Source: Axinella damicornis
Lineage: Eukaryota; Porifera; Demospongiae; Axinellida; Axinellidae
Length of the DNA stretch: 64,000 nt
Reading direction: 5' to 3'
Assembly (NCBI GenBank): GCA_963931865.1
Contig: OZ007517.1
Location: 3,724,164-3,788,163 of the forward strand
In this document: positions 40,318-51,900 of the stretch, in pieces
How the letters are laid out: each line of letters begins with the position of its first letter
Position numbering within the stretch: position 1 is the stretch's first letter
Position numbers and translations under genes: made by a program
Notes under the pieces: generated by a model
What the model saw: the letters and a program-made list of their open reading frames with translations, nothing else
Told to the model about the DNA's origin: nothing
Database searches by the model: none

Positions 40318-43173
40318 CTATACTAGATGAACAAGGTTCTTAAATGTATATATAGAGGGTGCAGAAGTAATAGAGTCAGGTAATGTATTCCACAGGGAAG
40401 TTACATACGGGAAAAAGGAATAATAGAAACAATTTGTGTGAGCACTGAATTGAACAAGGGAGTGGTTGTTGCGAAGTGCATACTGTGATGTGTGAGGTAC
40501 AAGGGGTAGGTCATGATACAAATGCACACCATTAATAAGTTTATTATAAAAATAACAAAGACTTAAATGTTTCCGGCGAGTGCTAAGATCTGGTAAGCAA
40601 GCTTGACTCAGCAGCTGGTGATAAGGAGTATCCCACTGTTTTAAACAGACCTTGAGGGCAAACTTCTGCACAGATTCAAGGGAGTTGATGTCTTTGATCA
40701 GATAAGGGTTCCATGCAGGAGCAGCATGCTCGAGATGGGGTCTCACTAGTGATACATAGAGACTGGATAAGGCTGTAGGGCTGGACCACCTGTAGAATTG
40801 CCTATATAACATGCCAGTGAGCCTCCTTGCCTTCCTAGTGATGTTATGGATGTGGTCTGACCAGGTAAGATCACTGGTTAGGGTGACACCCAGGTATTTA
40901 TAGCTAGTCACATTTTCCATGGGTTTCCCGTTCAGTTGTAAAACAGGTGGGCTTACAGAGTTTTGTCGAAGCCTTGTCACAGTCATACATTTGCATTTTG
41001 AGGTATTGAATGATAGGTGGTGCTGGGTTATCCATGAGGCAACTGAGTTTATGTCTGACTGTAAGGTGGTATAATCCTCTGGGCAGGTAATGACCTTATA
41101 CAAGAGCAGATCGTCAGCATAGAGAGATACAAAACAACCTTCAGAGAGGGAACCATTAGCCAAGTCATTGATATAGAGCAGGAACAGTAGAGGACCCAAT
41201 ACCGACCCCTGGGGTACTCCTGATAAAACTGGTGTAGCAGTTGATTCCTGTCCATTCAAGACTACATGCTGGACCCTATTGGTGAGGTAGCTACAGATCC
41301 ATTTGATTAGGTGGTCACTTAAGCCAACAGATTTAAGTTTGTTCAGCAAGGGTCTGTGGGGTACTGAATCGAATGCTTTGCGTAGATCAAAAAAGACTGC
41401 TGCAACCTCTTTTCTTTGGTCTAGTGCCGAGGACCAGTGATGAAGAACATCAACTAGGGCAGAGACAGCAGACTTTCCAGGCTGAAAGCCCCACTGATGA
41501 GATGCAATTGGGTAGGAAGTCTCAATATGGCAGGAAATGAGGAAGTGCATGTGTTTTTCAAGCAGTTTGCTTACAACTGGGAGTAATGATATCGGTCTGT
41601 AATTTGATGCACTGGTAGGTTCAGACCCTTTTGGGACAGGTACTACTGAGGATGTTTTCCAAGCTTTGGGTATTTGCCCTGTTGTGATGGATTTATTAAA
41701 CAGCAGTGTAATTCCATGAGCAATGCTTGCTGCAGTTGATCTCAGCATTCTAGCTGAGATTCCGTCCCGACCGTTTGCTTTCTTGATGTCAAGGGAAGAT
41801 AACATTTCAAAAACCTCGTGCTCAGTGCATAGGAATTCCTCAGGGCATAGAAGAGGGTCAATGCTGCTAAATTCCAAGATGTCTTCATCATTTAAAGGAG
41901 GGACTGATTGGTTGAAACACTTGGAGAAATAGCGATTTAATAAGGCAGCTTTGTCTAAATCAGACTCGACAGCAATTCCACCATCCTTAAGAGAGGGTAT
42001 ACTGCTGTTTTTCTTGGTCATATATTTAGCTACTTTCCAAAAGCTCTTACTGTTGACAGTGTTAAGTCCACGGAAGAATTTCCTTTTAGCTTTCCTCAAA
42101 AGGTTTACAACTTTGTTTCTTTTTTGTTTGTAGGAAAGGAAATGTTGTGGGGTGCCAGTTCTCTTAGCACGTTTATACGCCAGATTTCTTGAGCGAATAG
42201 ATGTAGTGAGCTCTCTAGATAGCCATGGTAGATTCTTTTTAGCAGGAAGGGTAGATTTTGGAACACATTGATGCATTACACCCATGAACTCTCTTTCCCA
42301 GTTCTGCCAAGCCACATCAATATCATCTACAATGAGGGACTCCCAGTCAACAGCCTCAAGTAGCTGGTTTGCAGCCTGGAAATCAGCATGAGCGTATCTC
42401 CATATAGTTCTTGGATGCGTTTTCAACAAATTAGGAAGCTTCCACTTTACGGACACATCAACTCCACAGTGATCAGAAGTGCCTAGGGGAGAAATGGTAG
42501 AACAGCTGCACAAGTTAGACTGACAAGAAATGAAAACCAGATCAATAAGTGAACAAGTGCCACTAGGGCCAGAATGAGTATACCCAGGTACAACTTGAGT
42601 GAGTGAAAAATTATTTACAATATTATTGCACAAATTAGAAAACAAAGGGTGAGATAAGTTATTGTAATCAACATTAAAATCGCCTAATAATACAAAATTA
42701 GAAAAGGAAGAAACACTGACATCAAGCAAATGAGAAGATAAGGTTTCAAAAACAGATGCAGGTGAACTGGGAGGACGATACAATAAACCAATACATAACT
42801 TGCAGGCAGAATTACACAAAGCAACTAACATAAACTCTAAATCACTTGGACCATGAAGCAGAGTCTCAACCACAATGTTGCCTTTTACATAAATAGCAAT
42901 GCCACCCCCATGTCTATTTCTATCAAGCCTGAGAATCGAGTAATTAGGAAGTGAAATTTCTGCATCTGAGATATCCTCCGAAAGCCAGGTTTCCACAACA
43001 CAGACAGCAGCAGGCTCATAAGTAGCACATAGCAGTTTAAGTTCATCAATTTTTGGAACAAGGCTCCTGGCATTGAAGAGGAATATTTGGGCAACATTAG
43101 GTCCATTGTTCACAGTTGGACTATTGTCTACAGTAAGAGTAGGGTGTACATGATGTACAGTGTATCCACCCAT
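40318..43173 (-). CDS. LINE ORF2: endonuclease and reverse transcriptase
   Basis: The frame is intact, 951 residues. The N-terminal third is an apurinic-type endonuclease with FNARSL, ETWLSEDI, RHGGGIAIYV, GDFNVDYN and SDHCGVDV. The middle is the reverse transcriptase with PVPKGSEPTSASNYRPISLL, FFDLRKAFDSVPH, GVPQGSVLGPLLF and the catalytic YADD at residues 685-688 (41121-41110). A C-terminal region with RPHLEHAAPAWNP is typical of CR1/L2 enzymes. All visible catalytic motifs are present. It would nick target DNA and copy the element RNA at the site. ORF1 has a stop codon, so activity would need protein from another copy or readthrough. Confidence 0.95.
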   Translation of the reverse strand: MGGYTVHHVHPTLTVDNSPTVNNGPNVAQIFLFNARSLVPKIDELKLLCATYEPAAVCVVETWLSEDISDAEISLPNYSILRLDRNRHGGGIAIYVKGNIVVETLLHGPSDLEFMLVALCNSACKLCIGLLYRPPSSPASVFETLSSHLLDVSVSSFSNFVLLGDFNVDYNNLSHPLFSNLCNNIVNNFSLTQVVPGYTHSGPSGTCSLIDLVFISCQSNLCSCSTISPLGTSDHCGVDVSVKWKLPNLLKTHPRTIWRYAHADFQAANQLLEAVDWESLIVDDIDVAWQNWEREFMGVMHQCVPKSTLPAKKNLPWLSRELTTSIRSRNLAYKRAKRTGTPQHFLSYKQKRNKVVNLLRKAKRKFFRGLNTVNSKSFWKVAKYMTKKNSSIPSLKDGGIAVESDLDKAALLNRYFSKCFNQSVPPLNDEDILEFSSIDPLLCPEEFLCTEHEVFEMLSSLDIKKANGRDGISARMLRSTAASIAHGITLLFNKSITTGQIPKAWKTSSVVPVPKGSEPTSASNYRPISLLPVVSKLLEKHMHFLISCHIETSYPIASHQWGFQPGKSAVSALVDVLHHWSSALDQRKEVAAVFFDLRKAFDSVPHRPLLNKLKSVGLSDHLIKWICSYLTNRVQHVVLNGQESTATPVLSGVPQGSVLGPLLFLLYINDLANGSLSEGCFVSLYADDLLLYKVITCPEDYTTLQSDINSVASWITQHHLSFNTSKCKCMTVTRLRQNSVSPPVLQLNGKPMENVTSYKYLGVTLTSDLTWSDHIHNITRKARRLTGMLYRQFYRWSSPTALSSLYVSLVRPHLEHAAPAWNPYLIKDINSLESVQKFALKVCLKQWDTPYHQLLSQACLPDLSTRRKHLSLCYFYNKLINGVHLYHDLPLVPHTSQYALRNNHSLVQFSAHTNCFYYSFFPYVTSLWNTLPDSITSAPSIYTFKNLVHLV

Positions 43174-43269
43174 TCATTGTCATGAGACCAGCTGATCCAG
43201 GCTGACAATCACGATGCACAATTGGATGGTTCCAAGAGCTTTCGCCCTCCACGTTGTCACTAGAATGTT

Positions 43270-44379
43270 CTACTGCTGCTGAGCAGCCTGCTCCCGCTGA
43301 TTCTGGTACAGAACAGCGGGAGTTGAGACCAAAGGGGGTGAATTAAGAGAATCATTTGGGTCCAACAGCGGATTTGTTGGGGTGTTGGGACTCACGCTTA
43401 GGCTTGCAGGTTCATTCAACTGGAGTGTGGCTTGGGCAGGAGAAATGGGACAGTTTTGTTCCTGGATAGCTGGTGCTGTTTCCAGGAGGGGTGGGCCCGA
43501 GGGATGCTTGTAGCAGGGCTCAAGCTTCCATGCAGTCTGTAGCTGTACCCTTTCCCATTCCTGTTCCAGCTGTTTCAGCAGGGCTTCCTCTGCATGGAGT
43601 ATGTACCACCATCTAACAATTTTGCCCTCACCGTTGGTTTTGTACTTCCGTTTCACCTGTACAATACGGCCAACATCAGTCAATCGAGTAATTGACTTAA
43701 TGACGGTAGTGGCTGTACATGCCTTCATAGTTCCCCAGATACGGCGAACACCTGCAAATACCTCCCTTTTTTGGTTAGCACCACCAGATGCAGCATTCTT
43801 GTGGGAAGCATGGCTGTTATGTTTAGAGCCACTACTTTTGGATGGCATACGTGCACCAGAGCCCCCCTTGCCATTTGCCCCCTTCCTTCTACCCACCACC
43901 ACATTCCAGGGTTGCTTGCAATTAGAACTCACTGCTCCCTTCTCCCTGACTCCACCTGCCACAGGACCAGAGCTGGTAGTAGAACAGTTGCACTCCTTTA
44001 GAAGCAATGCCATCGACGCCTTGACTTCCAGCATTTCCTCCGTTAGTGACTGGTTGCTCTCCTGCAGGGCAGTCTTTGTGCTGGCTAGTTCGGTCTTGAG
44101 ATTCTCAACCTCCAACTGTAGCTGCGAGACCAAAGCTCTGTGGGTTTTCAGCTAACAGAACATGCATACAAAGGGCTCTGCTCCCGCTGTTAGTTTCTCG
44201 TAGTGGTAGCGAGTGACCCCTGCACAATAGCGGTGTACAGAGCTGTTACACCCGCCCTCGCAGACCAGCACTTCGTGACTCTCCTCCAGCTGGTCGTAGC
44301 ACAAGTCACAGACCTTCGGTGGTGTCTTCGCACTGGCTCTGGCGCCGGCGACCTTAGACTTCGTCTTCGTAGGTGGCAT
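43270..44379 (-). pseudogene. LINE ORF1: PHD finger, coiled coil, RNA-binding-like domain; one in-frame stop
   Basis: The frame starts at 44379 (MPPTKTKSKVAG) and carries a PHD-like zinc module with CDLC, CEGGC, HRYCAGV and CMFC. Directly after CMFC comes a TAG at 44154-44152 (codon 76), then LKTHRALVSQLQLEVENL in the same frame and 294 more codons to 43270. The second part is a heptad coiled coil, a Lys/Ser-rich linker, and a compact domain with VRRIWGTMKA and IVRWWYILHAEEALL. The relic at 1801-2381 has Ile at the position of the stop, so the ancestor had a sense codon. ORF1 proteins package element RNA. A downstream methionine at 44133 could yield a protein without the PHD part. Confidence 0.85.
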
Positions 44380-44399
44380 ACCACTCGCTAGCTAACTTC

Positions 44400-45109
44400 A
44401 GTCTATCAGTTGCAAAATAAGTACAGCTCGTCTTCTCGGAACAAAAGGTTAGGATTAGGAACTTTAGTATGCTTGTGAAAGTTTGAGCTAGCTACTTCTT
44501 CATTCATTACCCCGTGCGCATGCGCAGCAGGGGGTAGAATGATCGGTTTGTCTGTCGGTCTAAGCGCGGTTTGAGCAGGCTTTGTTGAAGGCTAGCTTAT
44601 TTCGGGATAGAAGTGCCAGAATTCTGAAAATACTAGGGTCTACATAACTCACAGACCAGAGATCTACTCGAGAGGCTGAGAAAAGCTGCGTGAAAGTCGT
44701 GCTTCTAATTTGACCACACCCAATTTCTAACATTACTGCCACAACTTACGGTATCTCATTCTGCATGCTGACATCGCTGTAAATCATGGCCTAGCTAGCT
44801 AGCTAGCTCATCGTGCATGCTGTATGAATAATCGGTGGTAGGCCTATATATAGCTGTCAAGTCAAGTTGCGCACGGGGTACGTGCTCTGCTGAGCACCTC
44901 TAGTTTCAGGAGAGATTGTTTGTCAAACATTGAAGTGCTCCCGGGCCCATCACAATTAGTAATGCATGGGTGTGAAGGCTTATAGGCCATCTGATCTGGG
45001 AGGAACTTTAATTTGACCTTGAGAACTCCTATTATGTTAGACACACTAGCTCTAAAGCCAGATGACGCAGGTATCACATTATGATTCCCAGAAACTGGGG
45101 TGTGCTCAA
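44400..45109. other. Intergenic, no gene seen
   Basis: A GCTA repeat lies near 44793-44808. There is no supported gene between the LINE and the poly(A) signal of the ankyrin gene. Confidence 0.45.
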
Positions 45110-45115
45110 TTTATT
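45110..45115 (-). promoter_or_regulatory. Candidate poly(A) signal of the ankyrin-ZU5-death gene
   Basis: TTTATT on the + strand is AATAAA on the - strand, about 470 bases past the stop codon. Confidence 0.4.
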
Positions 45116-45584
45116 TAATACATTTAATTTTGGGTATTGGCAATAGCCGCTATGCTAATAAAGTACACCAATGCAAGAACATAAATACAGAGACAAGAAC
45201 AAGATGACTGTATAGGGTGTGAGATAATTCAATACAACATATTTAGTTGGTAAGGTGGGACACGCGCAGGTAAACTATTACTATTACACAAAAATTTAAT
45301 GAAAAAGAATGAGTAACTGTTACAGTTGTGGTTACAGTAAACGTTCGAACATGTGAAAGTGAAGTGGAATGTACTGAGATTACAAAGAAGGTAAACTTAA
45401 AGCAGCACTTGCTTTTTCTCATGCATGGAACCCAATGGTGACAGTACAACTGAGGCAGAGCATGTGCAACATACATCACTATGACAGCATGCACCAATGC
45501 CATACACAACAGATACTATACACTGAACAGCTACACCATACACAACAGATAGCTACTGAAATACAACATAATTATACTGAACAG

Positions 45585-45955
45585 CTACAGTACACCATAC
45601 AATAATTGTTGTACAGAAGTACCCATGAATACAAAAATCATTATGACAAGTACACACGTACAACAACACCTACAAAAGGTGTTATCCTGGTCTCGGAGTT
45701 GCTGCTGTAGGTGTTCTACTTCCTCCTGCTTAGCCTGCAATTCCATCTGCACTGCTGTGTTGGTTTCTATGAGGGTTGCAACCTCCTCCTGCTTTGCTTT
45801 TAGTTCCGTCTGTACTGCTGTGTTGGTTTTTGTGAGGGCTGCAACCTCATCGTGCATTGCCGTTAGTTCTGTCTGCACTACTGTGTTGTTCTCCATGAGG
45901 GTTGCGACCTCCTTCTCCAGAGCCATCATCCTTTTTTGAAGTGTGTCAGCTTTGG
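45585..45955 (-). CDS. C-terminal coiled coil and membrane anchor exon
   Basis: KADTLQKRMMALEKEVATL leads into three 21-residue repeats of the type TNTAVQTELKAKQEEVATL, each exactly three heptads. A Cys cluster (CRCCCTC) and a hydrophobic run VLVIMIFVFM follow, and the protein ends YGVL. It would be a tail-anchored or single-pass protein with a dimer or trimer stalk next to the membrane. The acceptor joins the death-domain exon in phase. Confidence 0.85.
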
Positions 45956-48900
45956 CTGTAGTTTGTGAGAAATTAATAGCCTTGTAACATTAGAACAGAA
46001 TGTCCTTCTGTACATGCACCAATTTTAATCAGTAAATGCTGGGAGTAAGTACTTGTCATCATAGGCACATTAAATGTTCTTAGTGCTACTCACGTGACCC
46101 TCAACAAATCAGACACCTCAGAATCGATCACATGACTGAACATCAAATCGCTTAATGCACACTTCAGTGTGGATAATACACACCACTTGCTGAAAGTCAT
46201 TACAAACAGCAGACTCTTTGTAACAAACCATTTATGCCAAAAGCTCTTTCCAGATGAAAGGCAGTGGCTTCCTCCCCAGCGTTCCTCAAGGCAGAGGCTA
46301 GATTAAGGACAGTGGGATGAGGGTGGTTGGGTGGAGCCCATTTCAGCCATTGACAAAGCATCCGTTCGAAATAGCCAAGACAGCCTTCAGGAATAAGCAG
46401 TGGCATCCTCTCAATGACATCCAGCTCACTGCAATGAAACTTCAGGTGCATTCCAACAGATCTCCAGCGGGAAACAACAGTCGTTAGGAGGTCCAGAATT
46501 TTTTGTAGATCACCTTCCCCCAAAATTCTTTCACCTTTACGCGCAAAGGGGAACAGAAAATGGTTAAATCAGCTAACAACATGACAATTGTTTCAGTATA
46601 ACATCATGATTAGTTAGCATGGTAGGCTGTATACCACCTCCATACAAGTGTGATGGAAATATACACCATGAATGCACTTACCCTTTGACTGGTCAGAGGG
46701 TACAGGCACTGGGTCAGAGAATGGATGTGATGGAAAGTGTAAAGTAAATTTCCCACGGTCTTCAATAATACCCTTGACACAAATATAGCAGCAATAATCT
46801 GGTGGCGCTTCCAATGGTATGTGAGAAACAGTGAGGAGAATCTTTGGAGGATTTGTATTAGACAACTGCACCGAGTCAGGGTTCGAGGGAGCAAGATCAA
46901 TTTGGTCCTGGGAGATCTGAAAGGTATTAGCCAGAAAATATTATTAATCATGTGATCTACATTGTAGTCATGACTATTACCTACACACTAGTAACACTAC
47001 ACCTCAGGGGTTCTGTCTGGGTCCACACACCATCCACTGATGTCTGAAGGAATATCCAGTGACACCACATTGCTGGAGAGGTGCACACGAGCTATCTCAG
47101 ATGGCCAAAGACGTACGTCGGGGAGCAGCTCCTTCAAATCAGCCAATACATTCTGCATAAATATGAATAGAAGTATACTCACTATTAAGACGGACACATC
47201 ACAAGTACTTGGAGTTTCACAATTACAAACCTTTGGATACAATGGATGACATGGAGTTATGCAAAACACAGCCTTGTTTTGCTCTAGAGAGGGTGACAGA
47301 CTTGAGTACAGTAGCAGAGAGTACACACTCTCACCTGCATGTATACAAAAATGGTGAGACAATATTATTCTGAAGTTATATTGTCTGGAACTACATAAGT
47401 AGCTAGCCCAGATTTTACCTTGTCCAATGGCCACCGTAATGAAGCAAAAGTGACGTAGTGCTACTGTTCCCACAGACTGACCATCTCTGAAAATGTATTT
47501 CTCAGATGGAATCCTCACAAATTGGTACCTGGGGCCATTTGTACCATATACTGGAGTGGTGCTAGCAGAGAGGAACACTATGTTGTCGTCGTCACAGTCA
47601 CTTTTGCTCCGAAGGTCAGCAAAGTGCTCGATGGAGACTTGCACATCCTGAAGGAAATCGGTAGATGCTGTGATGAGATAAACTGGGCTGGCTGGTTTGT
47701 AGCCTTCAGGCAGGATGAATTGGCCATTGAGGCATGGCCTGACGGTGAGATCTACTGCTTCTCCTGCAGCCACTGCTCCAGGGGGAATTTTGATGGTCAC
47801 TCCAAGATCCTCCCTAGCCACTGTATGACCTTCTGATGTGATCTGCTCACGGTGTGCCTCATCACAGAACTCAGCTCCCGGGTAGGTGGGGTCATGACGG
47901 AAGGCTAAGCGAGATAATGACAAACAGTGGATATAAATTTGCTACGTATAATGCAGAATGCCATTTAGAAAGTGAGTATATGCCGAGCACTCTAGAGTGC
48001 TTTCCTCTTGAAGTCTGAGCACAAAGTACAAGGTAGATTCTCTCCGAATATTGTAGCCCACGCCACAAGATGCAAAGTAGATTGTAACAACTACCACTGT
48101 GGCATAAACTATACCCTTTATATACAATCATGTTTCCACAATAAGCTACTGTTTGTGATGTCATGAACCTAGCCTATACACACAATATACATCTTGCTTG
48201 TACTAAATTAGTGATCGTTGCATGTGTACATTGGCATGCAAACCTGGAGAATAGCCACTTGCACCATGTTGTAGCAGAATGTTCACAGCCTCTTGATTTC
48301 CACGTTCAGAAGCAATGTACAGAGGGGTGTGTTCAGCATCATTGGCAGCATTGCAAAGCTTTTCCCCATATTTGGTATCACTGACCAAGAACTGCAAACA
48401 GTAGTAACAGTTACAATAGTGAACACAAACTAGAGAAAGTCCAATCATCTATACATTACTGTACCAGTCAACATGACTAGCAGCTGACACTTGGACTCCA
48501 CATTCCAGTGTTTGCCTGAGGTTTAACTCGACTTCAAACTTTGTGCTATGAACAATGACCTTTTCATGAGTCACCAAGGAAAGGCACTTCCAACTACCTG
48601 TCTCACACCCATGTCATAGCATGTGCTTAGCTTATCTTATCTTTGGGAGACAATCTTACCTCCAAAATGATTTCTAGGCTGCATTTTGCTTCAAAACTTG
48701 TAAAAATTACAGAAGCATGTGTCCTGTCTGGAATGCACTCCATCAAACAATGGTAGGCATCTACACACTGGTGCATAGCTGCAATATGAGCAGGTGTGCA
48801 ACAGTTGTTGTCTTTGGCATAAAGGTCTGCACCACTGTGTGTGTGTGTGCGTGTGTGCATGTTGAAAAAGTTCCAAGGTTACGAGGCAACCCACATTTCA

Positions 48901-51900
48901 CATTGCTTGTACAAGTACATAATCTGTTGTACAGCCATCCTCCATTTTATATCTGCAAATGCCAATGCTCTCAAACAACATGCACTTGCAACATGCTGCA
49001 GACAGGTCACTCAGGCTCAACCTTCAATGTAAAACGTTCACTTCCATGCTGTAGATGAAATGAGCTAATAATATTATTGTTATGCATTCCTATTTCAGCA
49101 AAGCTTGAACTTACCATTCATGAAGAAATCTTATTACTTCCACTCGGTTGTATTTGGCAGCAAGATGGAGTGGAGTGCGCTTGCAATAGTCACAGCATTT
49201 GATGGGTTCTCTCTTCTGCAGAGTTCTCACAATATCGACAAACCCATGCTTAGCAGCAGTGTGGATTGGAGTCCTCTTTTTCTCATTTGCAGCATTCGTT
49301 TTCGCACCCATTTTAATGAGCAGTTCCACAATATCACAATTTCCTCCCATGCAAGCAAGGTGCATTGCAGTGTTCTTTTTCATGTCACAAACCTCCAGTA
49401 CACCTTTTGTATACAGTTGTGATTCAAGAATGCAATCAACAATCGCTAGGTGTCCATGTTGGCAAGCAAGATGAAGAGGACTCTTCCCCTCATTGTCTGC
49501 TTTCATTATAAGTGACGGGTTGGAGCGAAGCAGATGACTTGCAATCCTGGAAGATGACAAGTACAGCAGTAAAACAGATTGTATCTTCCATCCAGACTAT
49601 TGTGGGTCTAAAGTCAACCGCTGGGAGATTTTAGTTTTCTGTACTATAGCATACCTAGGGCGAGTTTTATCCAGTGTTAGAATTTCATGACAGTTGAAGT
49701 TTTCAGGTGGATCACAGAGTATGGTTCAGTCAAAATCCCCCCTCCCCTAAGCAGATTACTTCACACACCCTCCACACCCTTTCTTGCATATGGAAACGGC
49801 CAGCACCAAAAAGTGTAAAGTTAGAAGATCCTGCTTCGCTGACTCAGTTTATCCTTGCTTCAAGACGTCCCATACAATTGATTTGTGGCTTTTGATCACC
49901 AGAATTAGTACCCTTCAGAATGAATCCTTGCAACACTGCATCACACCTCCGAGCCCACTGCCTTCCTTATATGGAGTTCACTGCCTTCTTTCAGAGCTCA
50001 CTACCTTCCTTATATGGAAAGTTCAGAGCTCACTGCCTTCCTTATATGGAATGTTGAGCTCAGTGCCTTCCTTATATGGAATGTTCAGAGCTCAGTGCCT
50101 TCCTTATATAGAAAGTTCAGAGCTCAGTGCCTTCCTTATAGTTCAGTGCTCAGTGCCTTCTTTATAGAGCTCAGTTGCTTTCCATGTAAATAAGGAACTG
50201 AGCTCCCAACGTCTAGCACAGCATTGCAAGCATTCTGTAAAATCATGTGTCATTCTTGGATCACTCTCCTTTCGCTGTTCCTAACTGTACTCTCATAATG
50301 ACTTCATTATAAATGTGGACCAAGAAGATATTTATCATGAATTATTCCCCAGGTCCTTAGCTTGTTTCCAGGATTTGTTGTTTACTTGAAACTTTCAGTT
50401 GAAATATTGACCCATCCTGATGAATTTGGAATTGCATGTGGAACAGATGGCTCAGATCCCACTCATTAAAGGTTACACTACTTGTACATTACAGCATGAC
50501 ATTGTCTAATGTCACAGTACAATGGGGTTAGATCAGGCTGCACATAATAATTGTGTAAGCTGCAACTCACCCATGATATCCCTTTTCAGCTGCAAGATGC
50601 AAGGGGGGTTTGTCATCGTGGTTCACTGCATCAGTCTCTGCTTCGTGTTCTATTAATAGATGTACAGCCACGGAATTGCCTTGCATAACAGCAGTGTGCA
50701 GTAGAGTGTTTCCAGTATCATCTCTGGTTTCACACAACATTTGGCACCAGTCTTTGTTTTCAAGCATAAACTGGGGGAGAGTGATAATTATGTTATAGAT
50801 GTTCGTGCATGCCCATTAAAGTAATGTATTGTGGTGTGAGCGTATGCGTATGTAAGTGCACAAAAGGAATTAGGACTAGACAGTGTGACCCATGCAGTGA
50901 TGTTACTGTTACTCTGCTAGGATACAGCATTACCTTCAGAACAAGATCAGCTTTGAGAGCAAGGACCTTGAACAGTAGATTCTTGTTTGCACCTTCAATA
51001 TTCATCATGTATTTCATAAGACAGTCAAAAGCTTCCGTTCTTTCAAATTTTGCAGCTACCATAACAGGAATGTATGAGTCATCATCTTCAGCGTAGAGTT
51101 TAGCACCCCTGAATGGGTAAAAAGCGTACTCTACACAAGTTTATTAATGTCTAAGCATGCAAGACATTTAGATATAGCTAGCACTTAACAAGCAGATATT
51201 GATAACCTATGAGCCTAGACCTTTTTCAATGTCAAATGTAATTTCTGTAGACCTTGTTAATTTGTACACCCCACTTTTAGTTAAAGATTTCATACAATTC
51301 CTCTATTTATTTGTACAGCCTAGGTACTCCAATGAATTCATACAGCCAAACTGATGTGTATTCGATATGTTACTAATAATCATGTGGTCATCTCCAAACA
51401 AAAGAGCATGCCACATATATAGAAGTCATGCCTGTCAGTGGGTGAGAATTCTTTGTCAAAAGTTCTATCATTTCGCCTAATGTAGCAATGAGCCTCTAGG
51501 ACACCCTACGGTGAAAATTCTATCACCATGCAAGTAGCTTTACTTAGAACAGGTTGGTCCATCCACTTCTCGTAATATTATGCAGCAGTAATTATGCAAC
51601 AGGGACACAGCAATTACTTTCAGAAGTTTACACCTATAACACCAGTTCTTGCTTTTGACACATTATAGCTTTGCAGTATGCTCTCCTGCTGTGTAAATCA
51701 TTCAACATTGAAACCTGTAACTTGAAACCTGTAACTGCATGCCTTTCTACTCAATTTGTAATGCATTTTGCTTTTGTGTAAGCAAGCAATCTATTCTGCA
51801 GTTAGGATAATTCTATTGTACATGCTAGTACTACAACATTGGTGCATCTCACCTGTTGCATAGTATCCTGATCATTTCTGTGTGATTATTCTCTGCAGCA

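Larger units (their letters stand above)
40205..44379 (-). mobile_element. CR1/L2-like LINE, nearly complete
   Basis: On the - strand the element runs from ORF1 (44379) through ORF2 (43173-40318) to an A-rich tail with single G interruptions (about 40245-40208 on the + strand as T runs with C). ORF1 and ORF2 are 96 bases apart. The endonuclease and RT motifs place it in the CR1/L2/Jockey group. I could not define its 5' end or target duplication. Almost full length with an open ORF2, it is probably a recent insertion. Confidence 0.88.

Noticed and set aside
43601..44155. 184-codon + strand frame
   Set aside because: Antisense shadow of the LINE ORF1.
47522..47836. 104-codon + strand frame
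   Set aside because: Antisense of the ZU5 exon, whose - strand frame carries the domain signature.
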